Shown: in pieces, positions 42,694 through 54,184 of the stretch | Layout: each line of letters begins with the position of its first letter | Numbering within the stretch: the stretch's first letter is position 1 | Source: JBARKJ01 sp963698885 | GTDB taxonomy: Bacteria; Nitrospirota; JACRHJ01 | Direction: 5' to 3' | NCBI GenBank assembly: GCA_963698885.1 | Contig: CAVOSJ010000003.1 | Coordinates: forward strand, 620,001-684,000 | DNA length: 64,000 nt | The notes under the pieces: model-generated | Told to the model about the DNA's origin: nothing | What the model saw: only the letters and a program-made list of their open reading frames with translations | Databases searched by the model: none | Program-made: the position numbers and the translations under genes

Positions 42694-45552
42694 ATGATGG
42701 GTCTGAAAAAAAATTACAAGCTTTTCAATTTCTATGTATTCATCCTTCTACTCCCGCTTCTAATATTCGCCTCGCAAGAGGCATTCGCGTCTTCCGGCGA
42801 TATCCATACTTATGCAGGTCTTGGCAAGGCAGGTTTTTCAGGCGACGGGGGCCAGGCTACGGCGGCCCTGCTTAAGTGCCCCGAGCTGCGTGGCGTCTGA
42901 TGCCGCGGGCAACCTTTACATCTCGGACAGGGCCAACCAGCGCATCAGGAAAATGGACGCCACCGGCAAGATATCGACCATCGCGGGCGTTGGCGCCGCG
43001 GGTTATTCAGGCGACGGCGGCTCCGCCATACTCGCAAAGCTGAAAAACCCTTCGGGCATTGCCGTCGATAGCGCCGGGAACGTGTTATTTGCGGACATGG
43101 GCAACAACCGCATCAGGAAGATAAGCGCATCCGGCATGATAACTACCGTTGCAGGGACCGGCGCCGCCCATTTCTCCGGCGACGGCGGGCCGGCTGCCTC
43201 GGCGGCCATAAACCATGCCGAAGGCGTCGCGGTGGACTCCAAAGGGAATATATACATATCGGACACCGGCAACAACCGCATCAGGATGATAGATGCGACG
43301 GGCATAATAAAGACCGTCGCCGGGACGGGCGCGGCGGGTTTTTCCGGAGACGGCGGCCCCGCCATTTCGGCGAAGCTTAACAGGCCTGTGGGCATCGCCC
43401 TGGACGCGGCGGGCAAACTTTACATCGCCGACTGTTATAACCATCGCGTCAGGGTCGTTGATTTGAACGGCGGGATAACGACGCTGGCGGGCGACGGAAG
43501 CCTGGCTTATCCGGAGACGGAGGACCTGCCATCTCCGCCTCGCTTAAATTTCCTTCCGGCGTGTCGGTTGACGCCGCCGGAAATGTATACATAGCAGACT
43601 GGTACAACCAGAGCGTCAGGGTAGTCGATGCCTCCGGCACGATAACCACTCTGGCCGGGACCGGGGTTATCGGGTTTTCCGGCGACGGCGCTGCTGCGGG
43701 CAATGCCGTACTTCGCTTCCCGTTTGGCCTCACTACGGATTCAAAGGGCAATATATTCATAGCCGACAGCAAGAACAACCGCATCAGGATGGTCGAGGGG
43801 CCGTCATACGCCTTCCGGTCTCGACGATAACTTCGCCTGTAAGCTACGGCAAGGCATTTTCCGGCGACTCCGGCCTAACCGTCACCGGCACGGCTTCGGC
43901 CGCTAGCGGCGTCTCCTTCGTGGAGGTCTCCACAGACGGCGGGGCTACCTGGAAAACGGCCAGCGGCACAACAACATGGAACTACAAATGGACACCGCCG
44001 AAAAAAGGCGCATATCTGATAATGAGCCGTGCGACGGATTCGAGCGGCGCGCATGAGACCATAATCAGCTGCTCGTACGTGAATGTAATCCTCAGGCTGC
44101 CCCGCCGGGCTCGAAAATAGCGCATCCGAAAAACGGCGCGAAGCTTAAGGCTTCCAAAGTCGTAGTGAGGGCGTCGCGTCCGACGGAAAGGGTCCCGGCG
44201 TGGCCAAGGTGGAAGTATCGACAGACGGCGGGACGACCTGGAAAACGGCCAAGGGCACCGCACAATGGAGCTACAGCTGGACTCCGCCCCAGGATGGGTC
44301 GTACACCATCATGACAAAGGCTACAGATAAGGCAGGAAACGTCGAAGTGCCCGGCACAGGCGTAAATGTCGCAGTCAGCCTGTCGGCAACTGGCGCCCGA
44401 CTCCGACTCCGACTCCGACCCCAACCCCGACCCCAACCCCCACTCCAACTCCTACTCCTACTCCTACTCCGACTCCGACCCCCACCTCGACGGGCAACTC
44501 CTATTACATGTCTCCGACCGGTTCGGACAGTGGCAGCGGCACGATAACCTCGCCGTGGGCGACGATTACTTATGCCAGCGCAAATTAAAGCCGGGCGACA
44601 CACTCTATGCCCGCGGCGGGACTTACAGTGACAAGGGGCGTCCAACAACTGGCCCATCGCCTCGGGCACCGCAACCGCTCCGATCACCTTCAAGGCGTAT
44701 CCCGGCGAGACCCCCGTATTTGATGGTGTAGCGAACAGTTCAAACTACTTCATGGTTAACGGCCCTTCCGGCTATGTAGTGATAGATGGGCTTACAACCA
44801 CCCGCTTTACTTGGCCAACCTATTTCTGGCATGGCGCCGGCAACATAACCATCCAGAATGCACCATTCACGACAATGGCAGTGACTAAAACCAGGGACCA
44901 GGGATATATATTCAACGAACACGTCGAACACCATAGACAGAAACAACTTATATAGCGCCCTGCAAGCTGCGCATTCAGTGCTGGCATGTGCCGGGTGTAA
45001 GCGGATAGATATACAAAATGTAATTTATAACTACAGGTTCGGCATACTCTTCGGTGACGGCGCGAACGTGCAAATCAATAATAATACCATAGACGGTAAC
45101 CACTATCGGCGTAGATTTTGGTCTGGCGGGCGACGCCTACAGGTTCGGGGTGCTCAATCTCATGATGAAAACAACGTCATAAGAAATTGCTTTTAGCCAG
45201 TGGGGCTACGGGTCGGTTCGTTCGAGTGAAAAAGTCGCCGGAGATTATAACCTCTAGTACGGAAATGCGGCTGATATCCAGTGGAACGGCACGAACTACA
45301 GCTTTTCGTCGCTTCAATCGGCGGCGCCGGAAGTATCCGGAAATGAGCTGCATTCGTCGCGCGAATCCTTCCTATGTCAGCTGTTCAGCTGCAAATTTCC
45401 ACTTGAATTCGGGAAGCCCGGCCATCGACAAGGGGACACCACAAGCGCCTTTCAATACAAATATAGCCGGTACTGCCCGGACGTCGTACGATATCGGGCG
45501 ACGTATTAAGAAAAAAGCGAACAAAGAAGCTTCCGCTTCCAAAATCCAGTAG
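42694..45552 (+). pseudogene. Secreted NHL/Ig-like/beta-helix protein, copy A (many frame breaks)
   Basis: GGAGG precedes the ATG. A signal peptide ends near EAFASSG, followed by about seven NHL repeats of 56 residues (for example TVAGTGAAGFSGDGGP, VDSKGNIYISDTGNNRIRM). Next come two Ig-like modules (VEVSTDGGATWKTASGTTTWNY; WTPPQDGSYTIMTKATDKAG), a Thr-Pro linker, a DUF1565 start (SYYMSPTGSDSGSGTITSPW) and a parallel beta-helix region (FMVNGPSGYVVIDGLTTTR). NHL and beta-helix parts suggest a surface or secreted carbohydrate-binding or -cleaving protein. Breaks near 42880, 43520, 43815, 44090, 44580 and several later split it; whether the gene is dead or mis-sequenced is open. Confidence 0.72.
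44397..44487 (+). repeat. Thr-Pro dipeptide repeat linker
   Basis: About fourteen ACN-CCN codon pairs (ccgactccgactccgaccc...) encode a stiff (TP)n hinge between the Ig-like modules and the DUF1565/beta-helix part of copy A. In copy B this place is taken by about eight 300-bp repeats. Confidence 0.88.
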
Positions 45553-45579
45553 CCCGCAACGTTGAAAGCGGGCTTTTTT
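45551..45579 (+). terminator. Rho-independent terminator of NHL copy A
   Basis: AGCCCGC (45551-45557) pairs with GCGGGCT (45568-45574), followed by TTTTT. It overlaps the last codon region of copy A and precedes the copy-B upstream element. Confidence 0.85.
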
Positions 45580-45627
45580 ATGTCTTTCAGGTGATATATT
45601 ACTCCACAAACACCTTAGTCCATTACC

Positions 45628-45680
45628 GCTAACAATATGATTAATATGGGTTAATTAAAGACAATTAATTTGATAAAAAA
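45628..45680 (+). repeat. Upstream element, copy 2
   Basis: The second copy of the GCTAAC...TTAATTAAAGAC...TTAATTTGAT element lies about 70-120 nt before the start of copy B. The further leader, down to CAACACGGAGGA, also resembles that of copy A. This shows that regulatory DNA was copied with the gene. Confidence 0.7.
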
Positions 45681-45748
45681 AATCCCGACAGGTATGTTGG
45701 GTATAGTTATTAAAGTATTTTGCCCTCAAGCAACACGGAGGAAAAAAA

Positions 45749-48700
45749 ATGGGCCTGCAAAAGAGTTCCAAGCTTTTCAATTTCTATAGTTTCATCTCCT
45801 GCTCCCGCTTCTCATATTCGCCTCGCAAGGGGGCATTCGCGTCACCCGGCGATATCCACACATATGCAGGTCTTGGCAGGGCAGGTTTCACGGGCGACGG
45901 GGGCCAGGCTACCGCGGCCAATCTAAATTCCCCGAGCTCCGTGGCGTTGATGCCGCGGGCAACCTCTATATCTCGGACAGGGCCAACCAGCGCGTCAGGA
46001 AGGTGGACACCGCCGGAAAGATATCGACTATCGCGGGCGTCGGCGCCGGGTTATTCGGGCGACGGCGGCTCCGCCGTACTCGCAAAGCTCAAAAACCCTT
46101 CCGGCATTGCCGTCGATAGCGCCGGGGACGTGTTTTTTGCGGACATGGGCAACAGCCGCGTCAGGAAGATAAGCGCGTCCGGCATGATAACTACCGTTGC
46201 GGGACCGGCGCCGCCCGTTTCTCCGGCGACGGCGGCCCGGCTGCCTCTGCGTCCATAAACAATGCCGAAGGCGTGGCGGTGGACTCCAAGGGAGACATAT
46301 ATACATCACACCGGCAAAGCCGCATCAGGATGATTTCTGCAGCGGGCGTAATAAATACCGTCGCCGGGACGGGCGCGGCGGGTTTTTCCGCAGACGGCGG
46401 CCCCGCCGTTTCGGCGAAGCTGAACAGGCCAGCGGGCATCGCCCTGGACGCGGCGGCAAGCTTTACATCGCCGACTGTTATAACCATCGCGTCAGGGTCG
46501 TCGTGGGCGGCATTATAACAACGCTGGCGGGCGACGGTAAGCCTGGCTTCTCCGGAGACGAGGGCATGCCATTTCCGCCTCGCTTAGATTTCCTTCAGGC
46601 GTGTCGGTACCGACTGAGGAGACGTATATATAGCCGACTGGCATAACCAGCGCGTAGGGTAGTCAATGCCTCCGGCACGATAAACACCCTGGCCGGAACC
46701 GGGGTTGCCGGGTGTTCCGGCGACGGCGCGGCTGCGGGCGGCGCCGTCCTTCGCTACCCGTTTGGCCTCGCGACGGATTCAAAGGGCGATATATTCATAG
46801 CCGACAGCAAGAACAACCGCGTCAGGATGGTCGAGGGGCCGTCATACGCCTTACCGGTCTCGACAATAACTTCGCCCGTAATTGCGGTAAAGTATTTTCC
46901 GGCGACTCCGGCCTAACCGTCACCGGCACGGCTTCGGCTGCGGGCGGCGTCTCCTACGTGGAAGTCTCGACAGACGGCGGTACGACCTGGACGGCCAGCG
47001 GCACAACCGCATGGAACTATACATGGACACCGCCGAAAAAGGCGCATATCTGATAATAAGCCGTGCGACTGATTCCAGCGGCGCGCATGAGACCATAATC
47101 AGCTGCTCAGACGTGAATGTAGTCAGGCTTGCGGAGCCGGGATCGAAAATAACGAATCCAAAAAACGGCGCTAAGATTACGGGTTCCAGAGTCGTAGGAA
47201 GGGCGCCGCGGCCGACGGAAAGTGCGCGGCGTGGCCAAGGTGGAAGTATCCACAGACGGCGGGACGACCTGGAATACGGCAAAAGGCGCCGCACAATGGA
47301 GCTACAGCTGGACTCCGCCCCAGAATGGCTCATACACCATAACGACAAGGGCCACGGATAAGGCAGGAAACGTCGAAGTACCCGGCACAGGCATAAGTGT
47401 AGCCGTTTCCGTACCGGTAACTGTAAAAAGCCTTGTTCCAAGCTTACGGCCGCAGTTCCCGGACAGGCTGTACATGAACCGCCGCCGCCGCCGGCGGAGC
47501 GGCAATTATAAATATCAGTTCCTACGGAAGTGCCCGGACACGGCGGGAGCCTACACCGTAGTCCAGGACTGGGGCAATTCAAACAGCTGGAACTGGGACA
47601 TCAATAGTTCGTCGGTAGGCACCAACAGTATTTTAGTAAACGTCACGGATTCGTCCATTACGACGGCCGCGGCGGGCAAACCTTTCAGTTCGAAAGGTAG
47701 AGGCTCAAAGTATAAGGTTTATACTGTGGAAAAAGCCACGGCCATCACCATAAGCTCCATAACGCCAAACAAGCTCCGGCCGTGGCGGGCAATACGGTAA
47801 CCTGGGCGGCGTCGGCGTCCGGCGGTAGCGGCACATACCAGTACGAGTTCATGCGCAAGGCCCGGACACCGGCGGGACGACAGTGGTGGTGAAGGCTATG
47901 GGACTTCAAATACCTGGTCGGGACGACGACTCCGGCGATGGCGGCACCAATACGATAATTGTTTCTGTCAAAAATTCGGACGGCACGGGCGAGGTTTCTA
48001 GCACGGCCCCGGCCTATACCGTAAGTCCGGCCACTGTTCCGTCCATTGTGATAAACTCTTTAGCACCGTCAGTTGCAAGCCTTGCGCCGTCCGGTACTTG
48101 CGGTTACCTGGACGGCGTCAGCCACGGGCGGGAGCGGCACATTACAGTACCAGTTCTCGCGGATGGGCCCTGACACGAGCGGAGCCTATGTGGTAGCGCA
48201 GAGCTGGGGCAGCTCCAGTTCGTGGGCCTGGGCCACCACTTCTTCAATGGCAGGGACTAATACCATCATGGTCAGCGTCAGGAACTCGGATGGCACGGGG
48301 ACGGTCTCGAAGTTCCGCGACATACGCCATATCCCAGGTGGTCACTGCAATCGTCATCGGCTCCATAACCCCGAGCATACCAAGTCCCGGTATAGTTGGG
48401 ACTCCGGTCACCTGGACGGCGTCAGCCACCGTGGGAACAGGCACATACCAGTACCAGTTCTCACGCACCGGCCCGGATACCGGCGGGACGGCCGTTGTGG
48501 CCCAAGCCTGGGGGACGCAAATACATGGACCCGGACTACCACCACTGCAACGGCCCGGGAAATACGATAACGGTCGGAGTTAGGAATTCGGACGGCACGG
48601 GCGAGGTAACAAGCACGGCCCCGGCATACACGGTAAGTACGGCCACTGTTCCGGCTATAATGGTAAATTCGCTGGTACCATCAGTTGCCAGCCCTGCGAC

Positions 48701-50901
48701 GGCGGGCGCCTCCGTCACCTAGACGGCGTCGGCCACGGGCGGGAGCGGCACATACCAGTACCAGTTCTCCAGGATGGGCCCGGATACGAGCGGGGCCTAC
48801 GTGGTAGCGCAGGGCTGGGGAAGTTCCAGTTCGTGGACATGGGCCACAACAGCTTCAATGGTTGGGACTAAACCATAATGGTCAGCGTCAGAAACCCGGA
48901 CGGCACAGGAACGGTCTCAAAATCGGTGACATATACCATAGCGCAGGTGGTTACTGCCATCGTCATCGGCTCCATAACCCCAAGCGTACCAAGTCCGGAT
49001 ATAGCGGGGACTCCGGTTACCTGGACGGCGTCAGCCTCCGGCGGAACGGGGCACATACCAGTACCAGTTCTCTCGCACCGGCCCTGATACCGGAGGGACG
49101 GCCGTGGTGGCCCAGGCCTGGGGGACGTGCAAAGACATGGACATTGACTCCCACAACCGCAACGGTCGGGGCGAACACGATAACGGTCGGCGTGAGGAAG
49201 TCAGACGGCACGGGCGAGGTCACAGGCACGTCCCCCGCATACACGGTAAGCTATGCACCGATAACGGTAGGTTCGCTTACACCCAACCCGGCTACCGCGA
49301 CTGCGGGCGCCTCCGTCACCTAGACGGCGTCGGCTACCGGCGGGAGCGGGAGTTACCAGTACCAGTTCTCCCGGATGGGCCCGGATACGGGCGGGTCATC
49401 CACCATAGTCCAGCCTATCGCGCCTCTAATACCTGGAACTGGGCTACGACTTGCGCAATGGCGGGCAGCAATAGCATAACCGTTAGCGTAAAAGATAGCA
49501 CAGGCGCTACGGCGACCGTTTCCGGTGCATATACTTTATCCGCATCGACGCCGCCTCCCCTCTCGGACGGCCTTGCTGTCAACCCCACTACAGCGACTGC
49601 CTGGACTACGGTTACATGCACTTCAACCGCTTCGGGCGGCAGCGGAGGCTACCAGTACCAGTTCTCCAGGAGCGGGCCTGACACCAGCGGCACATATGTG
49701 GTGGCGCAGGGCTATGGCACTTCCAGTTCCTGGAACTGGGCTACGACCAGCGCCATGGCGGGCAGCAATACCATCAAAGTTACAGTTAAGGACAGTTCAG
49801 GCGCTACCACCACGAATTCGGACGCTTACACCCTGGCGGCGGCCGGCACTTCTACGGGCAACTCCTATTACATGGCTCCCACCGGTTCCGACAGCAACAG
49901 CGGGACGATAAGCGCGCCTTGGAAGACGATTACGTATGCCGTCGCCAAATTAAAGGCAGGCGATACCCTTTATGCGCGCGGCGGGACTTACAGTGAACAA
50001 GGGTCGTCCAACAATTGGCCCTATCGCGTCGGGAACCGCAACCGCGCCAATCACCATCAAGGCGTATCCCGGCGAGACGCCCGTATTTGACGGTGTAGTG
50101 AACAGTTCAAACTACTTCATGATTATCGGCCCTTCCGGCTATATAGTAATTGATGGGCTTACAATCACCCGCTATACTTGCCCAACCTATTTCTGGAATG
50201 GCGCCAACAACATAACCATCCAGAACTGCACCCTGCACGACAACGGCACGAACGCAAACCACTAACCGGCAGGGTATATATATTGCATCGAACACGAAAC
50301 CAGCATCATCGTCAGAAACAACTTGATTGAGCGCACTGCAAGCTGCGGCATTCAGTGCTGGCATGGGCCGGGTGCTAAGCGGACTGCAGATATACAACAA
50401 TATAATTGTTAACAACAAGGTCGGCATACTGATGGGCGACGAGGCGGTCGAACGTTCAAATCTACAACAATACCATAAACAGGTAACCAATATGGCCTTG
50501 ATTTTGGTCAGGCAGGCGAGGACGACCCGGTTCGGGGTGGTCAATCTCATGATGAAAAACAACATCATAAGCAATTGCAGCCAGTGGGGCATGCGGGTCG
50601 GTTCGTTTCGATGTGAAAAACGTTGCTGGAGATTATAACCTCTGGTACGGAAATGCGGTTGATATCCAGTGGAACGGGTCGAACTACAGCTTATCGTCGC
50701 TTAAATCGGCGGCGCCGGAAGTATCCGGCAATGAGCAGCATTCGATCAGCGCGAATCCTTCCTATGTCAGCTCTTCAACGGGCAACTACCAGCTGAATTC
50801 CGGAAGCCCTGCAGTCGGCGCGGGGGCCTTACTAAGCACGGCTCCGTACAACATTCAACTATGTCACCCGGCAGGCCCCGTATAATATTGGAGCCTATTG
50901 A
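45749..50901 (+). pseudogene. Secreted NHL/Ig-like/beta-helix protein, copy B, with added repeats (many frame breaks)
   Basis: The order matches copy A: signal peptide, NHL repeats (45850-46830), two Ig-like modules (46920-47420), then about eight new repeats of some 100 residues (47500-49830), a DUF1565 start (SYYMAPTGSDSNSGTISAPW) and a beta-helix (FMIIGPSGYIVIDGLTITR, ITIQNCTLHDNG). The last frame ends PYNIGAY at 50901. The reconstructed protein would have about 1700 residues. Many indels and two TAG codons in place of TGG (48720, 49320) interrupt it. DNA identity to copy A is high, so the duplication is recent. Confidence 0.72.
47500..49830 (+). repeat. About eight tandem ~300-bp Ig-like repeats in copy B
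   Basis: The core cagtaccagttctc (encoding YQYQFSR) recurs near 47510, 47840, 48145, 48450, 48755, 49060, 49355 and 49655, so the period is 297-330 bp. Each unit reads TWTASATGGSGTYQYQFSR, GPDTSG, VVAQ-WGT, then NTITV-VRNSDGTG. Units 3-6 are most alike. Copy A has none. Confidence 0.85.
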
Positions 50902-50931
50902 TACGACTTATATTGCGAGCTGCCTTGTTTC

Positions 50932-50970
50932 AAAGGGTTGGGGAAAGTCCCAACCCTTTTTTTTTATTTT
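50932..50970 (+). terminator. Rho-independent terminator of NHL copy B
   Basis: AAAGGGTTGGG (50932-50942) pairs with CCCAACCCTTT (50949-50959), followed by a run of nine T. It separates the NHL gene from the convergent acyltransferase gene. Confidence 0.92.
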
Positions 50971-51006
50971 TGGTCATGAAAAAGAAGGCGCAAGCCAGTT
51001 TAAGTT

Positions 51007-52163
51007 TTAGAGCTCTTCGGATAGATATATCCGCTGGAGCGAACCCATAATACATGTTATCTTCTGTCTTACACGTCCGGTCTTTGCTTCCGTAAAGTGT
51101 GCTATTACAATCGAATAGCATAACATCAAGATACAGATAACAAAACCATACGACAGGTGAACCACGTCGAATTTCCAACTATTCCTTACCCTTAACACCG
51201 AATCGCCAAGGAAGCAAAGAAACGGGAAATGGACAAGGTAAAGGGTATAGGAGAAACCTGCTGTTTTGTCCGCGATATTGGAATACAGTTTGTTTATCGA
51301 CCCGGTGCGAAGCCACAGCATGGCGTACATAAAAACTGCAAAAGTAACACCAACAATTAAATCGGTTATAAAAACTGACTTGATTAAATGCGCCCCGTAA
51401 CAAGTCAAGGAAAGCAAGAACAAAAGCAAAGATAACGCGATCAGCGCCGCCATAGCCATACCTGATTTCTTCTGTTCCTCGCGCGGAGCGCAAATGACGA
51501 CTGCCATGCCCAAAAGCCAAATTATAAAATATATTGCGATCTCCTGTCCAACCACAAGAAGCAGTATGAACTCCGGCGACCCCGAAGGCTGCCCTTTTAT
51601 TAAATGGCATGTTCAATCTGGATATCGCAATGAATAACAGAGGGAAAATTATATAGTACCAGAACTCATAGCTCAAGCTCCACAAGGGCCGGTTTGAGCC
51701 GAAAACCGGAACAATATATCTTCTGTAAGAAGAACAGGTTCCCAAAAAATATAGACCCTTGGTCATTCTGCAAGTAGCTTGAATTAAACTCGGCCCCCAA
51801 CATGCGGTGTCCCAGAACGTCCCACAACCAGGTGAGCATTAATGCCGGTATGAGTACGGTATACAAACGAGAGAATCTAGCAACCAGGTATTTCTTCCAT
51901 GACCATTTGTTTTGCTCTAACATACGGAAGATGCTGGAGGAGATAAAAAAACCACTAAGCACAAAAAAAACAATAACCGCCGAGTGCCCTAACCCGCCGA
52001 TAAAGACGGCAGTTTTATCTAATATTGTAGGTTTTTCCAATGTTTGAAAGTTGACGTAGAATTGATTCCTGACATGGCCAACCAAAACAACAATTGCGGC
52101 GCATGCCCTTATCAAATTGAAGGTGCTATACGTATTATGGTGAGTTGAGTAAGTCATTTCCAT
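51007..52163 (-). CDS. Acyltransferase 3 (OafA-type) membrane protein (two frameshifts)
   Basis: Three frames (52163-51700, 51760-51590, 51555-51007) rebuild an integral membrane acyltransferase of about 385 residues. The start has NLIRACAAIVVLVGHVRNQF with the R/H catalytic motif. Next come FFVLSGFFISSS, ARFSRLYTVLIPAL and RPLWSLSYEFWYYIIFPLLF, and YTLYLVHFPFL lies near the end. This family O-acetylates or otherwise acylates surface sugars. It is divergent from the FkbH-like gene and convergent with NHL copy B. Confidence 0.83.
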
Positions 52164-52304
52164 TAATATCTTAATTTATTTTTTCAGAAGATTGCGAACC
52201 TATATTTTATCAACATGAATGCTTAATGCTTTTGGTTTTCCGGCATATGGCGTTTCAGGGTGTGCCTAAATAAACTGTATCATTAAATCAATATTTGTCA
52301 AAAT

Positions 52305-52333
52305 TTGACTAAATTGAAATTCTTCGATAATAT
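52305..52333 (+). promoter_or_regulatory. Candidate promoter before the FkbH-like gene
   Basis: TTGACT (52305-52310), a 17-nt spacer and TAATAT (52328-52333) lie in A/T-rich DNA about 40 nt before the FkbH-like coding start. The -35 is good and the -10 only fair. The rest of the 211-nt gap holds no gene. Confidence 0.4.
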
Positions 52334-52374
52334 TCATTAAACAAATAAATAACCAAAAGGATAGCGATTTATGT

Positions 52375-54184
52375 TTGATTTTACTTTGGGAAAATACAAA
52401 ATTATTCACGTCTGAAAGCGGAATAGATGGAACATCGACAAGACTTCCCCGCGAGAGGGTCGAATCGGCCGCTTTTTTGTTTTGGCAGGAACACTGCCTT
52501 GAATGCGCTCCACCCACATGCTACCAGACCTGCCTTAAATACAAGCGGCGTTTGGACTATAAATGCATACGAATGACATATGGTTTTGCGGCGAATTTCG
52601 ATTTCCAGGGGCTTTTCCCGTACGGAGTCGACTGCCGGTTCGAACCCTGGGCTAAGATCGAATGCCGGTTCAATCCCTTCGGGTTGGCGCCCGAAGTAAT
52701 TCGACCGCTTGGACCACGTCAACCAATGGCTTACACGGAGGGTACTTTCGCTGTCAAAACTGCTGAGGTTCCTCTCCCCTACACTCAAAATGAGCGGAGC
52801 GCTTAATGCATTAAACAAATGGTGGCTTCTCCGAATGGGAAGAAATGCCGTCCCCAGGTTTGATGTATTTGCTTTGGAGTGCCATTCGGCGGAAACCGAA
52901 CCATTCAAGCTTCAGATGCAGTGCGATTATGAAGGAAACATACTGTTTCGGCATGCGTTCGACATCAGGCCGGGCCACAACTATTACGAAATACCTTTTG
53001 GAGAGTTTGGTATCTCGCCCCGGACTTCGGACGCACGGATTTTTCTCTACCCCGAAAACGACCGCCGATGCCGCCTAATCTTCAGTTGGCTCGATTTTGT
53101 GCGGTTCGCACCGAGGCCGGCCGTTCGAAACCAGCCATGACGAAAAGGTAAAATGTGTTGCATGGGATCTTGATAATACTCTATGGAAAGGTATCCTTAT
53201 AGAAGACGGTCCCGATAAGGTAGTATTGAATCCGGAAGCAATAGATATTATTCGGAAACTGACCGCCGGGGAATCCTAAATACGATTGTCAGCAAGAATA
53301 CCCATAAGGAGGCTATGACGCATTTGGAAACGCTGGGTATAGCGGATTATTTCATCTATCCGGCGATAAATTGGGGCGCCAAAAGCGAGAACCTCAAGCA
53401 GGTGGCTTCGCGGATAAATATCGGACTTAATGCCTTCGCTTTTGTTGACGATTCGCCGCAGGAACGGGAAGAAGTTTCTTCCCGGTTTGCCGATGGTCCG
53501 CACTTTTACAGATAAGCAGATTATGGCGCTGCCGGATTTGCCAGAATTTCGCGTGCCGCTGACGGAGACTAGCCTCAACAGAAGACAATTCATATCTGAC
53601 CGAAATGAAACGGGAGGAAATAAAGGCGAATTTCGGCGATAACTACGATGGTTTCTTAAGGGGTTTAGAGATGCGGATGGAGATATTTCATCCAGTAGAA
53701 GACAGCGAGGTAACACGCTGCATTGAACTCTTGCAGCGGTCGAACCAGCTCAATATCTCGACCCACCGTTATACGGCAGAGGAGTTCTCCGATCTTTTAG
53801 GCATCAAAAAACATGCAATGCTATGCATTCAGGTGCCAGGATAAATTCGGCGATTATGGCATTGTAGGGTTTATATCGATTGCGCTGCAGAGTATTCCGC
53901 AGCTAAAGGACATGGTGATCTCCTGCCGCGTTTCACAAAAACATTTCGAACACGCGCTTGTATATTGGGTCTCCCAAAGGCTTAAAGAGGACGGGCATCA
54001 TGAAATGCTCGCCAAGCTGCTTAAGACAAAGCGAAACGGCCCGCTGGTAGAGGTTTTTAGAGGCCTGCCTTTTGAAGTCATCGAAGAAAATGAACAATCT
54101 ATAATCTATAAACTTCCTGATTTGGGCATGGTTAAGGACGAAAAAATCATATCTATCACTTCCCGCGACCAAGAGTCAACCTAA
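52375..54184 (+). CDS. FkbH-like HAD-IIIC protein with N-terminal Cys cluster (several frameshifts)
   Basis: Pieces in all frames rebuild about 600 residues. The front has HCLECAPPTCYQTCLKYKRR, a four-cysteine cluster known from a subset of these proteins. A sugar-binding-like module follows (FKLQMQCDYEGNILFRHAF). The HAD part has the catalytic aspartates in KCVAWDLDNTLWKGIL and FAFVDDSPQEREE, and ends with an acetyltransferase-like domain (DKFGDYGIVGFISIAL). FkbH proteins load glyceryl units on carriers; polysaccharide clusters often hold such homologues. Breaks lie near 52790, 53120, 53275, 53500, 53610 and 53825. Stop and next ATG overlap (TAATG). Confidence 0.8.

Noticed and set aside
47500..49830. 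CRISPR-like periodic repeat
   Set aside because: The units are about 300 bp, coding, and have no short repeat/spacer pattern.
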